Notes: generated by a model not told the origin, from the sequence alone. A stretch of DNA of 64,000 bases from Strix aluco (GCF_031877795.1 NC_133931.1:135632621-135696620), one strand, 5' to 3'; positions 21,751 to 34,716 are shown, counted from the first letter of the stretch. Numbers and translations are program-made.

Positions 21751-24700
21751 CTGTCACAAAATATTTATTGTGTACATTTATTTGTGGAATGCTTAGCTGA
21801 AGCAGCACTCCATAACAATAATGAATGCAGAAAAAAAGACAGAAAACAAAACATGTATGTCAGGAACATTTCCTTTAGAAGTTTGCTCTACAGATAGAAA
21901 AGCAGTGTGGTATGAAACTATAAGTAAAAGTGAAATCAAAACAAATTCATTGACACAACAGGTACAACATTTCAAGAAAATGAAATGCATATAGTAAACT
22001 TCAGCTATACATCCTAAATCTCATATCTTATTAAAAAAACTCCAAATCAGAAAAGTTGTGTGGGGTTTTATTGATGGCCAATTTAAATTGAGGTATTTGT
22101 TCCTTTCATGTGAGAAACTAGTTCAAACAGATGGTGGATCAGGTTGAAAAAAATTCTTTAAGAAATCAGATGTCATTTCATGAAACTCCAGAAAACTTTC
22201 TTTTCTGAAAAAAGTTTACAGGTAGCTTCAAATAGGTGCATCTGGGATATAAGTCACATCAAGAAAGTTAAATTCCCTCTAAAGTTCATTTCCCTGACAC
22301 AGCAATCTTGCCAGGTTGGTACGCTAGGGTATGGACATTGTGACATGCTGTGAAAGTTAATCATCCTTTCACATAATCACAAAAACTAATAGTCATTTTA
22401 AGTCATCAATTCCTGTAGGCTGGCACTGGGAGCTTGTTTTCATTTTTGTTTGCTGTTGCAACATCTCTATAGCAAGTACAGAGAAAAATCTTACTTAAAT
22501 CTTCTACGTAACTTAGGGTTGAGTTTTTGTTTTCTTACTGTTAAGAGTTTGGTTTTGGCTTTCTTGGGAGTTAAAGGTTATAAGTTAGGACATGGAACAC
22601 CATTCAAACCTTTTTGATACATATATAATCAATTGCAAAATATAAGCACACTGAAATTCATTGTCTGAAAATCTCTAGTGTAAACATGTTAGCTGTTTTT
22701 ATTTCCTGAGGTTTAAAATTTTTAAATAATCTAGAAGTTACATCTTCATGTTTTATCTTTGTAAAACTGGTATAAATGGCATAAAATCAGAATACCAACG
22801 TTTAGTATGCATTCCTCAAGGAATATATGACTACCAATATACATGACTGTAGAGAATTAAGCACCAATAATAAAAAAAAATAAAGTGACTCATTTTAGTG
22901 CCTTCATATGTAATTATGTGTGGGCTTTGTGGTTTGTTTTTTTTTAACACTAAAAATATCTCATCTTCTACTCTTAGCTATGAAGTAACTAATGATGTTA
23001 ATAAACCAAATTTATCCCTCGTGTTTTGTCCCCAATTCACATTTACATGAACTTGGCAGTCCTGTCCAAATGATGAACATTTTAAATTAAACACAATTAA
23101 AATAACCACTTTGGCAATCTAAACTTGATGTTCTCAGTTCAGTATTTTTAAACTGGCACTCTGACCTGTTAGTTTGTCTGCATTGCCACCTGGAGGACCT
23201 CACAGCAAAATCAGGTTGAATTCCTTGGGTGAGATTCTGTGTTCAGGCTCCACAAGTTATAGCAGACTCTCGTGCTGAAGGAAGAGACCCACTGTGACTT
23301 CCCACTGCCCCCTGCAAGAGGAAGCCCTGAAAAGTCCAGAAACAGCCTGAAAGATGTCTAGCTACCTTAACCAGGTATAGGGTAATCTGTGTAGATAGGA
23401 GATACACTTCTCTGTCTTTCCCTCCCCTCCACACTGTCTTTTCTTATGTATTTTTTGGATTACTAACTGTTAAATTAGCATACATAGTAATAGCTCTAGT
23501 AGTTGTGTTAATCATAAAGGTCTGACACTAGCACACAGCTGCCACATATGAGAAGCTGAGAAGAAGAGATGCAAAACGGAGTTCTCCGTTCCAACTGGAC
23601 TACCTAACATTGTGGCAAATAACTAGAAAAAAAAAAATCAGTCAAGAACTTGGTCCATTTTTTAAAAAGACAAAACAAAACCCCCTATGAATAAACATTG
23701 AACAAATGGTAGCTTTTTGAAACTACTGCTTAGTCTGAGGCCTTAGATTTACATAAAAACTGAGAAAAAAGTGAGAAAAAAATATGCTATTGGGTTGAGC
23801 AACAGAGATTTGAAGAATTTTGCATCCTTAGGAAAAATGAAACTTCCAAGAATATATCAACCTGCAGAACATACCCATAAAACATCATATTTGGGAAGGA
23901 AAATAAGATGATGTTACTTTGAACGACTGTAAAGACAAGTCCTTTATAACAACCAGAGATAAAGGAAAATGTTTTTAAAATAATGCAAATACAGTGACTC
24001 TGTAGAAAGTTTGAGAATAATGTGTGATAGCAAGAAACTTAACTGTTTTCACCAAAACTGCGATATTTGCAAGAAGCAAAAGTTTTCAGAAAAACCTGAA
24101 AATGTTTCCATATATCTCCTCAAGGAACATAATACTCCGGGCATATTTTGGTTGCGAGTCTAGCTGGTCAAGCAGATACATGCTAATCAGTGCAGATCAT
24201 AGTCTCCTTACAGATTCAAATTATGGTGTATTCGTGAAATGAGCAGATGCTACCCAACACACAGAGATGACACTACTGCACCACGGAAAAAAGGCTGCTT
24301 CAGCAGGAGGGCAATCAGTATGAGTAATGAAACCCCCATCAGAATTGTCCAAGAGATGACTACAGATAATGATTGGATTATTACTTTGAATGCAGGGAAA
24401 ATGCTTATTAACCATAAGTTGGACACAGGTGCAGAGGGTTAATGTGGTATCAGAGGTCTGACTAACAGACTGGAAGGGAAAATTTAGTCTTATGGAACAG
24501 AGAGATTCAAACCTTATGTTATACAGAGTGTGTGAGTGTGAACTAGATAAAACAACGAGGAAAATCTTGGAAAGTCAGTACAGCAAGTTTTAGCAGAAAA
24601 CAGACTACCTGTTATAGGCATGAATATGATGCCATAGGTACAGCTGGATGTTTCAGAAGCATAGCCTACAGAGATAGAAAGGGAAATGGAAATAGGAAAA

Positions 24701-25734
24701 GGGAAAGAAAAAAAAAAAAGTTATTTTAATGACAAGAAGGCTGAACCTCCTGGAACTAGAGAAACCTCGTGGAATTACTGACAGAGTCTTATTACAGAAC
24801 TTACTTCTTCTGCAAGAGGGCAATATTTTGGCTGCCTTTCATAGTACCTGGGCATGAAGAACCTTCCTGTGGCCAGGTGCGAGGCCTGTAAGGACACCTT
24901 CTGTTGCTCTTAACTGGCGTGGAAGATCTCAGTTCTTGATCCTACTCCTTTCCCCAATCTAACTAGGGATTGATACTATTACTGCAACCACATCTTAGTG
25001 CCTGGATTGGAAGTTTATAGGCTGTGTCTACACCAGGAGCTCTCTTGTAGTAACTGAGGGAAAGCACTGGTTGGAAGCAATTGCTGCTGAGTTCCTTGTG
25101 TTTCCACTGTGTTTAAGGAAGAGAAAATTAATCTGGATGTAAATATTTGTATCAAATACAAATGTAAGCATACTATTTAATTATGACAAAGCCTCATATT
25201 GATGGATGTGGAAGAAATCCTTCTAAAATACTGTGTAGGCTTAAAGGATTATGACTACAATATAAAACATGAAGGATGCAAAATAAGAAAACTTCCATGG
25301 TCTGACATAGAGGTGAGCAGCGTAGACAGCACAGAATAAAGGGTACAGCCTCCAAAACAGTAAGAGACAAACCTACTTTAGCACACTTTAGCATGCCAAA
25401 GCTACTAATCCAGTTTAGTATTATGCTGGATACTCCTTATATTTCCTCCACAGGTTTCTACACAGGAAATTAAAGTCTGTACTTACTGTATGGCTGTTAC
25501 CTAACTTTAACTGTTAGGCTTCACTTAAAGTCTCTTTCTCTAGCAAAAGAGTGCTAAAAAATAACAAATCAACAAGCTGCTTGAGACACATGTGGTGAAG
25601 GATTGATTTGGAGGCCAAAGATTGTTTCCTACTGATGGGAACAGCCTTTCTGCAAACTAAGTGCTTTTTTATATAAATATCAAATCTATGGAAAGAGGAA
25701 ATTCCTTAAAAGACACAGTAAAGACTAAACAGTG
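21751..25734. other. AT-rich single-copy DNA, no gene seen
   Basis: Nearly 4 kb without a supportable exon, RNA gene or confident repeat. A short purine run (about 24,670-24,722) ends in A12. The region 23,150-23,420 is GC-richer and has a faint fossil-repeat phrase (GGGTGAGATTCTG), not enough to annotate. Confidence 0.5.
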
Positions 25735-26090
25735 TATATAAGGGGACAGAGAAGCAGGAAAGAGACAATCCCTGAGAAAAGCTTATATACTAGTGACAAA
25801 GAGAAAACAATAGGGGGGAGAGCAGAAAAGAAAAAGGATAGAGCCAGGAGAAGAAAAAGCAGAGAGAAGAGTTGAGAAGAGAGGCTACAAGAGACAGAGT
25901 GAGATGAACACCATATAAAAACACAAGAAGAGAAGAGGAAGGAAAATTAAGGAAAGAAACAATCAATAATAATAGATAAGAAAAATAGAAAATGGAATGG
26001 CATAAGAAATGAAAAAAAATTGTAATTACTCATTCTAAAGGTGTTCAACAATTGAAGAATAAGTAGATTAAAAGGAAAAAAAAAATACAA
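25735..26090. repeat. Long purine-rich (GA-rich) block
   Basis: About 350 bp in which the plus strand is overwhelmingly A and G, with words such as GAGAAGAGGAAGGAAAATTA and AGAAAAAGCAGAGAGAAGAG. It is not a regular tandem array. Such strand asymmetry can favour triplex DNA, but the tract has enough pyrimidine interruptions that this is only a possibility. Confidence 0.75.
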
Positions 26091-29000
26091 ATACTCTCTT
26101 TATATAGTGCATATACCTTTCTTCTGCAACCTTCCCAGGATAAGAGGCTTGCTGGTGTTTCATGGAGTACAGGTGTATCGAGTGGCTACCCTATCACCCA
26201 GCAGCAGACTTAGCCATCATTAGTGCTGTCCTGCTGGACAGGGCAATGGTTATTGCAGGACCCTCTAACCTGTGTTTTTCTGCAAGTGCACCAAACTGTT
26301 GGGCTGCCATTTCAAAAAGCAAAATTCATTTGCCAGAAAAAGGGTTAAATTTAATACAGCTGGACAGCTGAGCAGCTGCTTTCATGATTTAAATAAAAAC
26401 AAGCTGAAATCCTTGCTGTCAGCTCAGTGATATATGACTTGTAATGGGATGTTTCCAACCTTTTCTTCCATATGGTCGCTTACGTTAGGTAATACACACA
26501 GCCTACAGTGCAACCAGCTTCCCAGAAAACATCTGGGTCCCATTCCTGCTCTGTTAGCTTCAGTATTGCCTCCCACAAACACAGATGATTCATAGGACAA
26601 CATCCCTTTGCTTAAGGATCAAATTAGGATGTTTCATTGATAAATTTTATCATGCATCCCAACCGGAGTTATGGGAAAATGGAACTCATACAAAAAAGAA
26701 TTTCTCCACACATATTTCCACCCTCCTATCTGCAGCTGATAAAGTTAAGATTTCAGAAACAGATTTTAATGACTGCTTAGGATAGGAAAAAAAAAAAAAA
26801 GAAAAAAGGAGGGAAAAAAAACTAGCCTATCTCCTGTGAGGAATGCATTTCCGCTTGATTTCATCTTCTCTCTTGCCCAGTTTTAGGTTATCTCCCCTTT
26901 TACAAATGTGTTTGCTGACAGAAAAAATCATAACATATTTATTTCTAGAAGCTGAAATCAAAACCAATTATTTCTTCCATTGATAAGAGATTAGGATCTG
27001 CTCTAAGAAAATTATTTAATATTTTAAAAAATATAATGGAATAAAGAGGAAATGGACAGTCTGCCCTGGAGCTCATGCAGTGAGTGATACAGCCTGGCTG
27101 CTAGAGGTCCTCTTAAGAACAGACAAAGTTGGCAAATACTGGCCTGTCATTTCTCTAGGTTAGGTCCCTCAAATATTAATTCAGTAGACCATTTAATTAT
27201 CTGCTTCTGAGAATAAAGGCCTTTGCTGGTATTCAATTACTTCAGTTTTTGTGGTCAGAGTTTTGAACATAAATGACTGACAATGCCAGAATTTATGCAG
27301 CAGTTCACTGATTTGCACAGTTGGTTGCCCACACAAATCAGTGGTTTTGTGTGGATGTTTTTAAATCATCTTTTCCAAAACAGTTTAAATTCAACATGAG
27401 TTGCTTTGGTGTGATACATTACACCATTAGTATTAGTGACAAAAAACAACAGCTGAGGTATGGCACTTTCTATCTACTCAATTTTCAAAATGCTAGTTTT
27501 TCCCCCTTGCAGTTTTAGTGAGTGACAGAAAGTGGATTAGGAAGAGAATTTAATTAGTTGACTACTATTAAACAATAAGACAGCAGCTTGCAAACACATC
27601 TCTAACATCATTTAGCATTCAAGCTTAGTTCCATTATTTCAGATAAGTCAAAATAATATAAGGATGCCTAACAAAAAAATTAAGAACCTGTCAGAATGAC
27701 TTTCTGCTTTTTTCTTTCGCACATATATATTTTGCCTCTGTACTAACATAAAATTTAAAATGTTAAAAAGGGATCAGATTCTTGTCCACTCTTCATCCCA
27801 GGTATAAAATAACATAAAACATAAACCAGCAATATTTTCCCAAGGGCAGATGCATACAAATGCACTCCGAAGTTGCTTTTCAAGAATCACCCAGCTACCT
27901 CAGAATAGTGCTGGGCTAATGACAGGTGTATCAGGACAATCTGCGAGCACCTCAGAGATGCTGGGTCATGATCCTGCCCGTAATGAAACAGAGGCAGACT
28001 ACTATAAGGTAGAGTGGATATAACCAGAGACAGGCCTCTGTAACCCCAAGCTTTCACAGCTTTCTAAATCATGCCAGAGCTGGCAGTGCTGGTCCTGGAG
28101 CAGACCAGAGTCAGTCTAACAAAGACTTACAGCTGCCCTGCTCCCAGCTGCCAGTCTTGTGATGTGCTCAAAGGATACGCAGCACACATTCTCACCCAGT
28201 GCATTACTAGGAATTACTGAGAGAAAAATCAAGAGCCACCTTTATTTCGGAAAGTCTGGTTTCATTTTTGTGCAAAGATCTGCTGGTGCTTTTGTTTTAC
28301 TGACACTTAGAAATTGCTGAACAGCTCAAATTGTGATCAGTTGTGCTATAAAATCTGCCATCGGACACCATGGGATGTTCTGGAGTGATAAAAAAAACGT
28401 ATATGAAAGAACAGACACGAGGTTTGTTAGAAAGTTGTTGCTTTTACTAGTAATTTTCTTCAGTCATTTTTCTCCCATTGATTCACTATTTTTCTGTCAA
28501 CTTAACATTTTGATGCCTTGTTGACAAAGAAACAAATTCAAACTTAGCAGCTCAACAAACATATCAGAAGATATTGACTCAAAGAATATGTATTACAGAC
28601 AAGCCCTTTTCAGAATTAAGTTGAAGCACACCAAAATTTTTCATGTTGTATAGACTGCTGTAAGTAGCAGAATTCATGGTACTCCTTTACTTTTCAGTTT
28701 TGAGGAAAGATTTCATTTTCTCTCTAACTGGTCATTCATTATCAAAGACAAAATGTAATTCAAATAACTCAATCTTTTCCTGTATGTGATGTTGATTTTT
28801 AGCTATTTTGGATGCACTCCTCATCTTAATAAAATACAACACAATAGAAAAATGTAAAAATTAATACAAAAGTTAATTTGAGTGTTCATTATCAAATTCT
28901 AACACTGACATAATATCAAAATCTGTATTATCTACACCAGAAGTGACTTACGTGGAATGTCAACACTTCATAATGTACAGAGGAATTCTCCTCAGTGAAT

Positions 29001-29470
29001 GTATCCTTCTGTGCATTAAACGTGAGTAAACTTCTGTACACTTTATCTGAAGAATGGAAGTGGTGGAAGTAGAAAGCAGAGTGATCATACCATTAGCAGC
29101 GGAAGTACCAAAAAGAAATTGATCAGCTTCCAGGGTATGTGAGAATATCCCTGGGTAAGGCAAACATGCTCATCCCTGTGCTACCGATGCTCAGAACTGC
29201 AAATCCCATAAAATTCCATAGAAAGGTGGCTGGACAGAGAAAAAGGTTTCGGTTGAGAAGAAAGTGAGGTCACAGAAATAGTACCTCTTCCTTTTTTTTT
29301 TTCTCACTCAATCAGATTTGTTTGAAAAAGTGTAGAGAACAAAAGTGATATATGCAAAATACCAGCTACCTGCCAAAAGCCAGAGATGCTTATGCTAAAC
29401 CACAATGTTGCCAAAGCCTCAGCTTCCTTTACACCTGCCTCAGTGACTGAACAGCTTTATGGTGATCCTC
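26091..29470. other. Single-copy DNA, no gene seen
   Basis: A GC-richer piece at 26,130-26,300 and another at 27,840-28,200 could be very old repeats; neither has an exon-like frame with good splice signals. An A14 run lies at 26,787-26,800. Confidence 0.5.
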
Positions 29471-30303
29471 ACAGAATCACACAGAATCGTAGAATCATCT
29501 AGGTTGGAAAAGACCTTGAAGATCATCCAGTCCAACCATTAACCTAGCACTGACAGTTCCCAACTACATCATGTCCCTAAGCGCTATGTCAATGTGACTC
29601 TGAAACACCTCCAGGGATGGGGACTCCACCACCTCCCTGGGCAGCCCATTCCAATGCTTAACAACCTGTTCTGTAAAGAAATGCTTCCTAATATCTAGTC
29701 TAAACCTTCCCTGGCGCAACTTGAGGCCATTCCCTCTTGTCCTATCACTTGTTACTTCATTGAAGAGACTCATCCCCAGTTCTCTGAAACCTCCTTTCAG
29801 GTAGCTGTAGAGGGCGATGAGGTCTCCCCTCAGCCTCCTCTTCTCCAGACTAAACACCCCCAGTTCCCTCAGCCGCTCCTCCTACGACATGTGCTCCAGA
29901 TCCTTCACCAGCTTCGTTGCCCTTCTCTGGACACGCTCGAGTAATTCAATGTCCTTTTTGTAGTGAGGGGCCCAAAACTGAACACAGGAATCGAGGTGCG
30001 GCCTCACCAGTGCCGAGTACAGGGGTAAGATCACTTCCCTGTCCCTGCTGGCCACGCTATTTCTGATACAAGCCAGGATGCCATTGGCCTTCTTGGCCAC
30101 CTGGGCACACTGCTGGCTCCTGTTCATCCGGCTGTCAATCAACACCCCCAGGTCCCTCTCTGACTGGCAGCTCTCCAGCCACTCCTCCCCAAGCCTGTAG
30201 CGCTGCTGGGGGTTGTTGTGGCCGAAGTGCAGCACCCGGCATTTGGCCTTATTGAAACTCCTACAGCTGGCCTTAGCCCATCGCTCCAGCCTGTCCTCAT
30301 TCC
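29471..30303 (-). mobile_element. CR1 LINE, 5'-truncated, minus strand, about 0.83 kb
   Basis: A CR1 retrotransposon in reverse orientation. Its 3' end is at the left: repeated ACAGAATC words, then AGAATCATCTAGGTTGGAAA and AGACCTTGAAGATCATCCAG, the reverse complement of the standard CR1 tail. It covers the C-terminal tail of ORF2 and the 3' untranslated region, and is truncated at about 30,300 just downstream of the reverse transcriptase catalytic blocks. It is much closer to an intact frame than the copy at 18.7-19.8 kb, so it is probably a younger insertion. No target duplication was found, as is normal for CR1. Confidence 0.97.
29564..30303 (-). pseudogene. CR1 ORF2 C-terminal remnant with a single nonsense codon
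   Basis: Reading right to left the frame runs from the truncation point to a natural stop at 29,564-29,566, about 250 codons, with no frameshift. Recognisable blocks in order: [118 protein letters not shown] and [14 protein letters not shown]. The one defect is a TAG at 29,882-29,884, immediately before EERLREL, where CR1 copies normally have Tyr. The endonuclease and the YADD-type catalytic part are missing, so it cannot move by itself. Confidence 0.93.
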
Positions 30304-31462
30304 ATTTCACCTTACTTCTACTTTACGAATCTGAGTAAAATAATACTAAAGTTTAGATAATGTCTGAATTCAGAGTTAAATACCATTTGATACCTAAAGA
30401 TAATGGTATGGCATTTTTGCCCCCAAAGCTAAAAGCATAAAAGAGTTAGGGACCACATTCAGCTCTAAATATGAAAACTGATGCCATCATCATATTTCAC
30501 AGAAGTTTATAACTTGTTAAAACGGGATTAGTTATAAGCAGGTGATATACTTAGGTTTTAGCTTTCATTTCTCAGGACTGTTTCATTCTTTCATTTGATT
30601 TTGTTCCCCCCCTTTGCATCTTTTTGATGTTATTACTAGGAATCAGCCACGACAGAAGTTCAGAAAAAAAAAAAACACAAACACCACAGCCAGAACAGAA
30701 TGATATACCATGATCAATGAAAGCACAATTATGAGCTTTTCTAATAATGCTTAACACTAGAAAGCCAAGCCAATGGAACTGTGTATAGATCACAAGAGCA
30801 TGCATTCAGGTAACTGAATGTATATGAAACAAAAAGTATCTCAAAAAGACCTATTTTCTTTTTCACATAGTGAGTTATCTAAGATACCACATACGCAGAA
30901 CTTTTCTTAGTTACAATTTCAAAGACTATTTAACTAACTATTATCAGTGTTAAAATCATGACCTAGTTTGAATGAAGAAATACCCTCATGCAGCAGAAAG
31001 CTTTTCCATGAAGAAAAATATGTATTTGAAGGATGCCTGAAAGACCATTTAACTCAAAGAGGAATGATAGGCATGCCTTTCTCAGAAATACACATACATC
31101 TGCAATTCTTTAAGATTCAGCTAGATGCACATAAGCACATGCAAAACTGTAAGCAGATGACAGATTTAGAGTGTAGGAAAGTAACCAGAAGGACCATCAA
31201 ACTAGAGAAAATTCCCTTTCTTGTGAAAATTAGTATGTTCTCTTGGGCAAAATCCTGAACTGACTCATGTCTGTAGTCGCATCCTCCTTAATTAGACAAC
31301 TCAAAGAGGTAACAGGGGACCAAGAGCTGCAGCTTCTGAACACTCTTCTCAATTTCTTGTTATTGTGCACTGAGGTAACCAATTAGAGTGAAGAAATGTA
31401 AGAAGGGTTCTTCTAGAAAAATGAGTTCCAGCAACTTTTCTTCATCTGCTTAACAGACACTC
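30304..31462. other. AT-rich single-copy DNA, no gene seen
   Basis: Left flank is the CR1 truncation point. A 96-codon frame at 30,968-31,258 has no recognised family. Confidence 0.5.
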
Positions 31463-31525
31463 TGGTGCAAGGGACCTCAGCAGGAAGAGTTACCTAATCC
31501 AAAACATTCAACTCCTGCTTGAATT
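31463..31525 (-). mobile_element. Possible ancient CR1/L3-type 3'-end fragment
   Basis: 'TGCAAGGGACCTCAGCAGGA' followed by 'CCTAATCCAAAACATTCAAC' and 'TCCTGCTTGAA' follows the reverse complement of an old CR1/L3 3' end: TGGAAGGGACCTCAGGAGGT, CTAGTCCAACCC, CCTGCTCAAAGCAGG. Short and diverged, it would be far older than the other CR1 copies here. Confidence 0.45.
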
Positions 31526-34208
31526 GATTATCAGGATATTCCCAGGCCATATTCCTTCATTTTTATTTCTTGAGATAATTTTTTTTTTTTTTCCCCCACA
31601 AGAACTGCTTGGGGGTTTTTTGGTTTTGTTTTGGTTTTTTGAGGCCAAAGAGGTATTTAGGGTGATTTTTCTTGTCTGTAACAAAGTTCTTAGACTGAAT
31701 ATAGGTATTTTTCACCACTTAAGAATTTCAGAAATAACGATAACTATTAACCTTTGGACTTCCCACCCAGACCTGAAAAGTAATTAATGAAATGTCCACG
31801 GCTACAGTAACTTCATTCTCCTATAAACTGCTCTCAAAGTTACATGTGCAGCCAGTTAAAAAGCACTATAGTTCAAGACATGCTGGCCATATTCCCTTCT
31901 TTATGACCACCATACCTTCATTAACAGTGTGGAGGTTTTGAAGATGGTCTTGAGCCGTTTAACATTAGCCTATGATTCAAGAAAATGTTTTTCACTTGTG
32001 TTTTGTTTGTGTTGGTGAAGCACAAAAGTTTTGAAGGTCCCCTGAAAAATCAGGCTAAAGTTAATTAATCTGTTCTATTGAATTCCACCATGAAAGCCTA
32101 ATTATAGAATAGCATCTTTGACTTCTCCATCTTCCTTTTCTCTCTCTACATAGATATTTTCTTTCTGGACTCATTCAGCACATAATATTGTAACCAAAAC
32201 CCAGAATACTTTTTTTTTTTTTTTCCATAGCAAGGTTAAGCATAATGATGATTCTTACTTCAAGGAAAAGAACAAAAAATAAATATATTATCATAGAAAT
32301 ACTATTCAATCCTAACATCAATTAATAATGCTAAACTATCTACCTAGCATCCAAGTAAATGACACATGGAAACAGAATTTGTCCTGAAGCCCAGGAGTTC
32401 ATAACACTGTTGGGTGGGGAGACCAGGGTGGTTATGGGAGGGAACAAAGCCTGGAGCGTAGGAGATAATGCATGTCCAGGGAGATGTGCAAGATGATCTG
32501 CAAGCTTTCTTGAGGGTGGATAAAGGCTTCAGCAACAGGAAGGTCAGAAGGAAACTGCTGGCAAATAGGTGTGGAATAATATTCTTGAAGAAGACTTATG
32601 GGAGGGATCCAGGTTTGAACTCAGGCTAGCTTAGGGAGTTTTGTTAATCAAGTTAGAAGTTAGGAGCATAGTCTGCCAGGAATATGATGTTTCAGTGATA
32701 GGAAGTGAACCTTTAGAATACATAAAGCCATGGGATTAAACATTTCTCTGGTGCCTCAGAGAACTTTAAAAACTGCAAGGTCTGGGCATAAACAAACAAA
32801 CAAAAAATCTTGTAAAGAATATTTTTACTTCTTGGGTAGTAGAGGTCTAACCTTCATAGACAATAATGGGAATTGGAAGTCAAACACCTGAAGCCTTCAG
32901 ATAGTCTGCCTGAGGTGTCCAGACTCCATAAAGAACACACACAGTTTTAAAAGTACCAAAAACCAGTTCATAAATACAGGTAAATGGAAGAGCGATCCAC
33001 CTAAGCTGCTCAATAGGAGGCTTAGGCCTGCCTCTGAACGATGTAGGAGCAAAGAAAAATCTTTCCTACCCCTCAGTATTTTCAACTCTGAAGTCTCCCT
33101 TAGATCTGAGTGCCTAAAAATATTATTGATTTTAAAGTAAAAATTGGAGGAGATTCTTGTATCTTCTGTGTGCTCAGTATGTCCACTGAACCAGAGACAC
33201 AAGGAGTACAGCTTGGTGGCTTGATTGCTCTCTTTGGCCCTCAGACCTTGAGTTCAATTTCTTCATAGAATATTGGAGATTTTGACACAGAATTGAAGTG
33301 CTTCAACCAAAAGAGCTTGAGTGCAAGCATCCCCAGAAGGTACTCTGGCCCTCTCCTGATCAGTTAGGGTCCTCATTTTAAAAGCATGGGTAAAGTCAGA
33401 CAACAGAAAAGCATGGTGAATTTGGATCTTCCTTTCAAGTCCTAGATAGATTTAAGAAGGGCATTTCCACCGCTGCCCTTTTGTTATGTTTCATGTGTTA
33501 AACCAGTGATGCAATAGTCAATAAAAAAGTAGCTAAAATAACTTCTATGGCACATGTAAGAAATGGGCAGTCATGATGTTGACCAAATTAGGAGAGCTGT
33601 AAATTAATTCATTTATGATTATCCTTGATGCACGATTTAGCTAACTGTGCTCTGAACCTTGCTGAATTAGTATACCTCAGCAGAATAAATGAGAAATAGC
33701 TTGTCTGAGACTCTGGTTGTAGTCTGAGGAGCAGAGCTCTATCTGAACTTGCCTGGTATGCATTTAGAAGCTGAAATGCTCATGGCTTAGGCCACCTCCT
33801 AGCCTAAGGGACAGATGTCCCAACAGCATTAAGTGTATGAAGGACAGAGGGGCAAGGGGAGAGTTTCGGTATGATGCAGAAATTGGATGTAGTTGCATGA
33901 AAGGTATTCAGATGTGTAGCTACCCCATCCAACTCTGAAAATATTTCTAGTGATATTCTGTACATGAATGCATTTAAATACCTTTAGACATCTGATAAAA
34001 ATATCTTCTGATAAGACAGTATGCTAACTTTAAGTTATCTTCTTTTAAGTGGAAAACAGAACCAGTCATTTAGAAAGTAGTGCTGCTTATACAGATTACT
34101 ATAGCATCCAAAACTTAGCATATATGCATGCTCATCTTGCTACAAGTTAAGCTGGTATCTTTCAAATACACTTTAGAGAAAACTGTCCAGAAAAAAACCT
34201 TACCAAAA
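31526..34208. other. Single-copy DNA, no gene seen; T/G-rich tract inside
   Basis: A T13-14 run near 31,580 and a T/G-rich tract at 31,610-31,641 (the complement of the A/C-rich tracts elsewhere) are present, plus T15 at 32,210-32,224. A GC-richer segment at 32,385-32,560 has no convincing frame. Confidence 0.5.
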
Positions 34209-34234
34209 TTCTTATGCTTAATTAAGCATAAGAA
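34209..34234. repeat. Perfect 26-bp palindrome
   Basis: The half-site TTCTTATGCTTAA is followed directly by its exact reverse complement TTAAGCATAAGAA, with no spacer. A spacerless perfect palindrome this long is very unlikely by chance in one window, even allowing for AT-richness. It might be a small cruciform-forming site, a symmetric protein-binding site, or the result of a local inverted duplication. Confidence 0.97.
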
Positions 34235-34446
34235 CTTATTGAAAATAAAATAAAAAAAAAAAAAATCAAACATCTGATGGAAAGAAAATATTTAAGTCAA
34301 CTTTGAGTTGATTGAGTTTTGCAAACCACGCAAAAGTTTTATGTTTTAAAAAGTCTAAGACCAGATGAAGAGTGACTATTTAATTTTAAATGGTACTAAT
34401 TTCTGTAGCCCTGAGGTAATTATGAGGCAGGTAGTGTATCTTAATT

Positions 34447-34488
34447 TTGAATGCAAATGTATTGTAGAAGGATATATTTTGCATTCAA
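34447..34488. repeat. 11-bp inverted repeat with 20-nt loop
   Basis: TTGAATGCAAA at 34,447-34,457 and TTTGCATTCAA at 34,478-34,488 are exact reverse complements. Each arm contains ATGCAAA, the octamer-like POU-factor core. It lies 210 bp from the 26-bp palindrome. Confidence 0.9.
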
Positions 34489-34592
34489 TACACTAATATT
34501 AAAAATAATATAAACTGTATGACTGTAACATGGCGGAATTTGGCTCAGAATTTAAAAAAGAAACTCTCCATCAGACACAGCAAAGAATATCA

Positions 34593-34716
34593 TATTTAAA
34601 TAAGTTTAAGATGTTTTCAGTCTATTCTGTTTTACTCAAGACATTTTTTCTCTAAAACAGAATAAAAAAGAATTGTATTTAAATAAGTTTAAGATGTTAT
34701 CCAGTCCATTCTTTTT
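34593..34716. repeat. Pair of imperfect direct repeats, spacing about 83 bp
   Basis: TATTTAAATAAGTTTAAGAT at 34,593 recurs exactly at 34,676 and similarity continues for another 20 bp or so (TGTTTTCAGTCTATTCTGTT versus TGTTATCCAGTCCATTCTTT). Weaker similarity extends to the left of both. Probably an old tandem duplication of about 83 bp. Confidence 0.85.
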
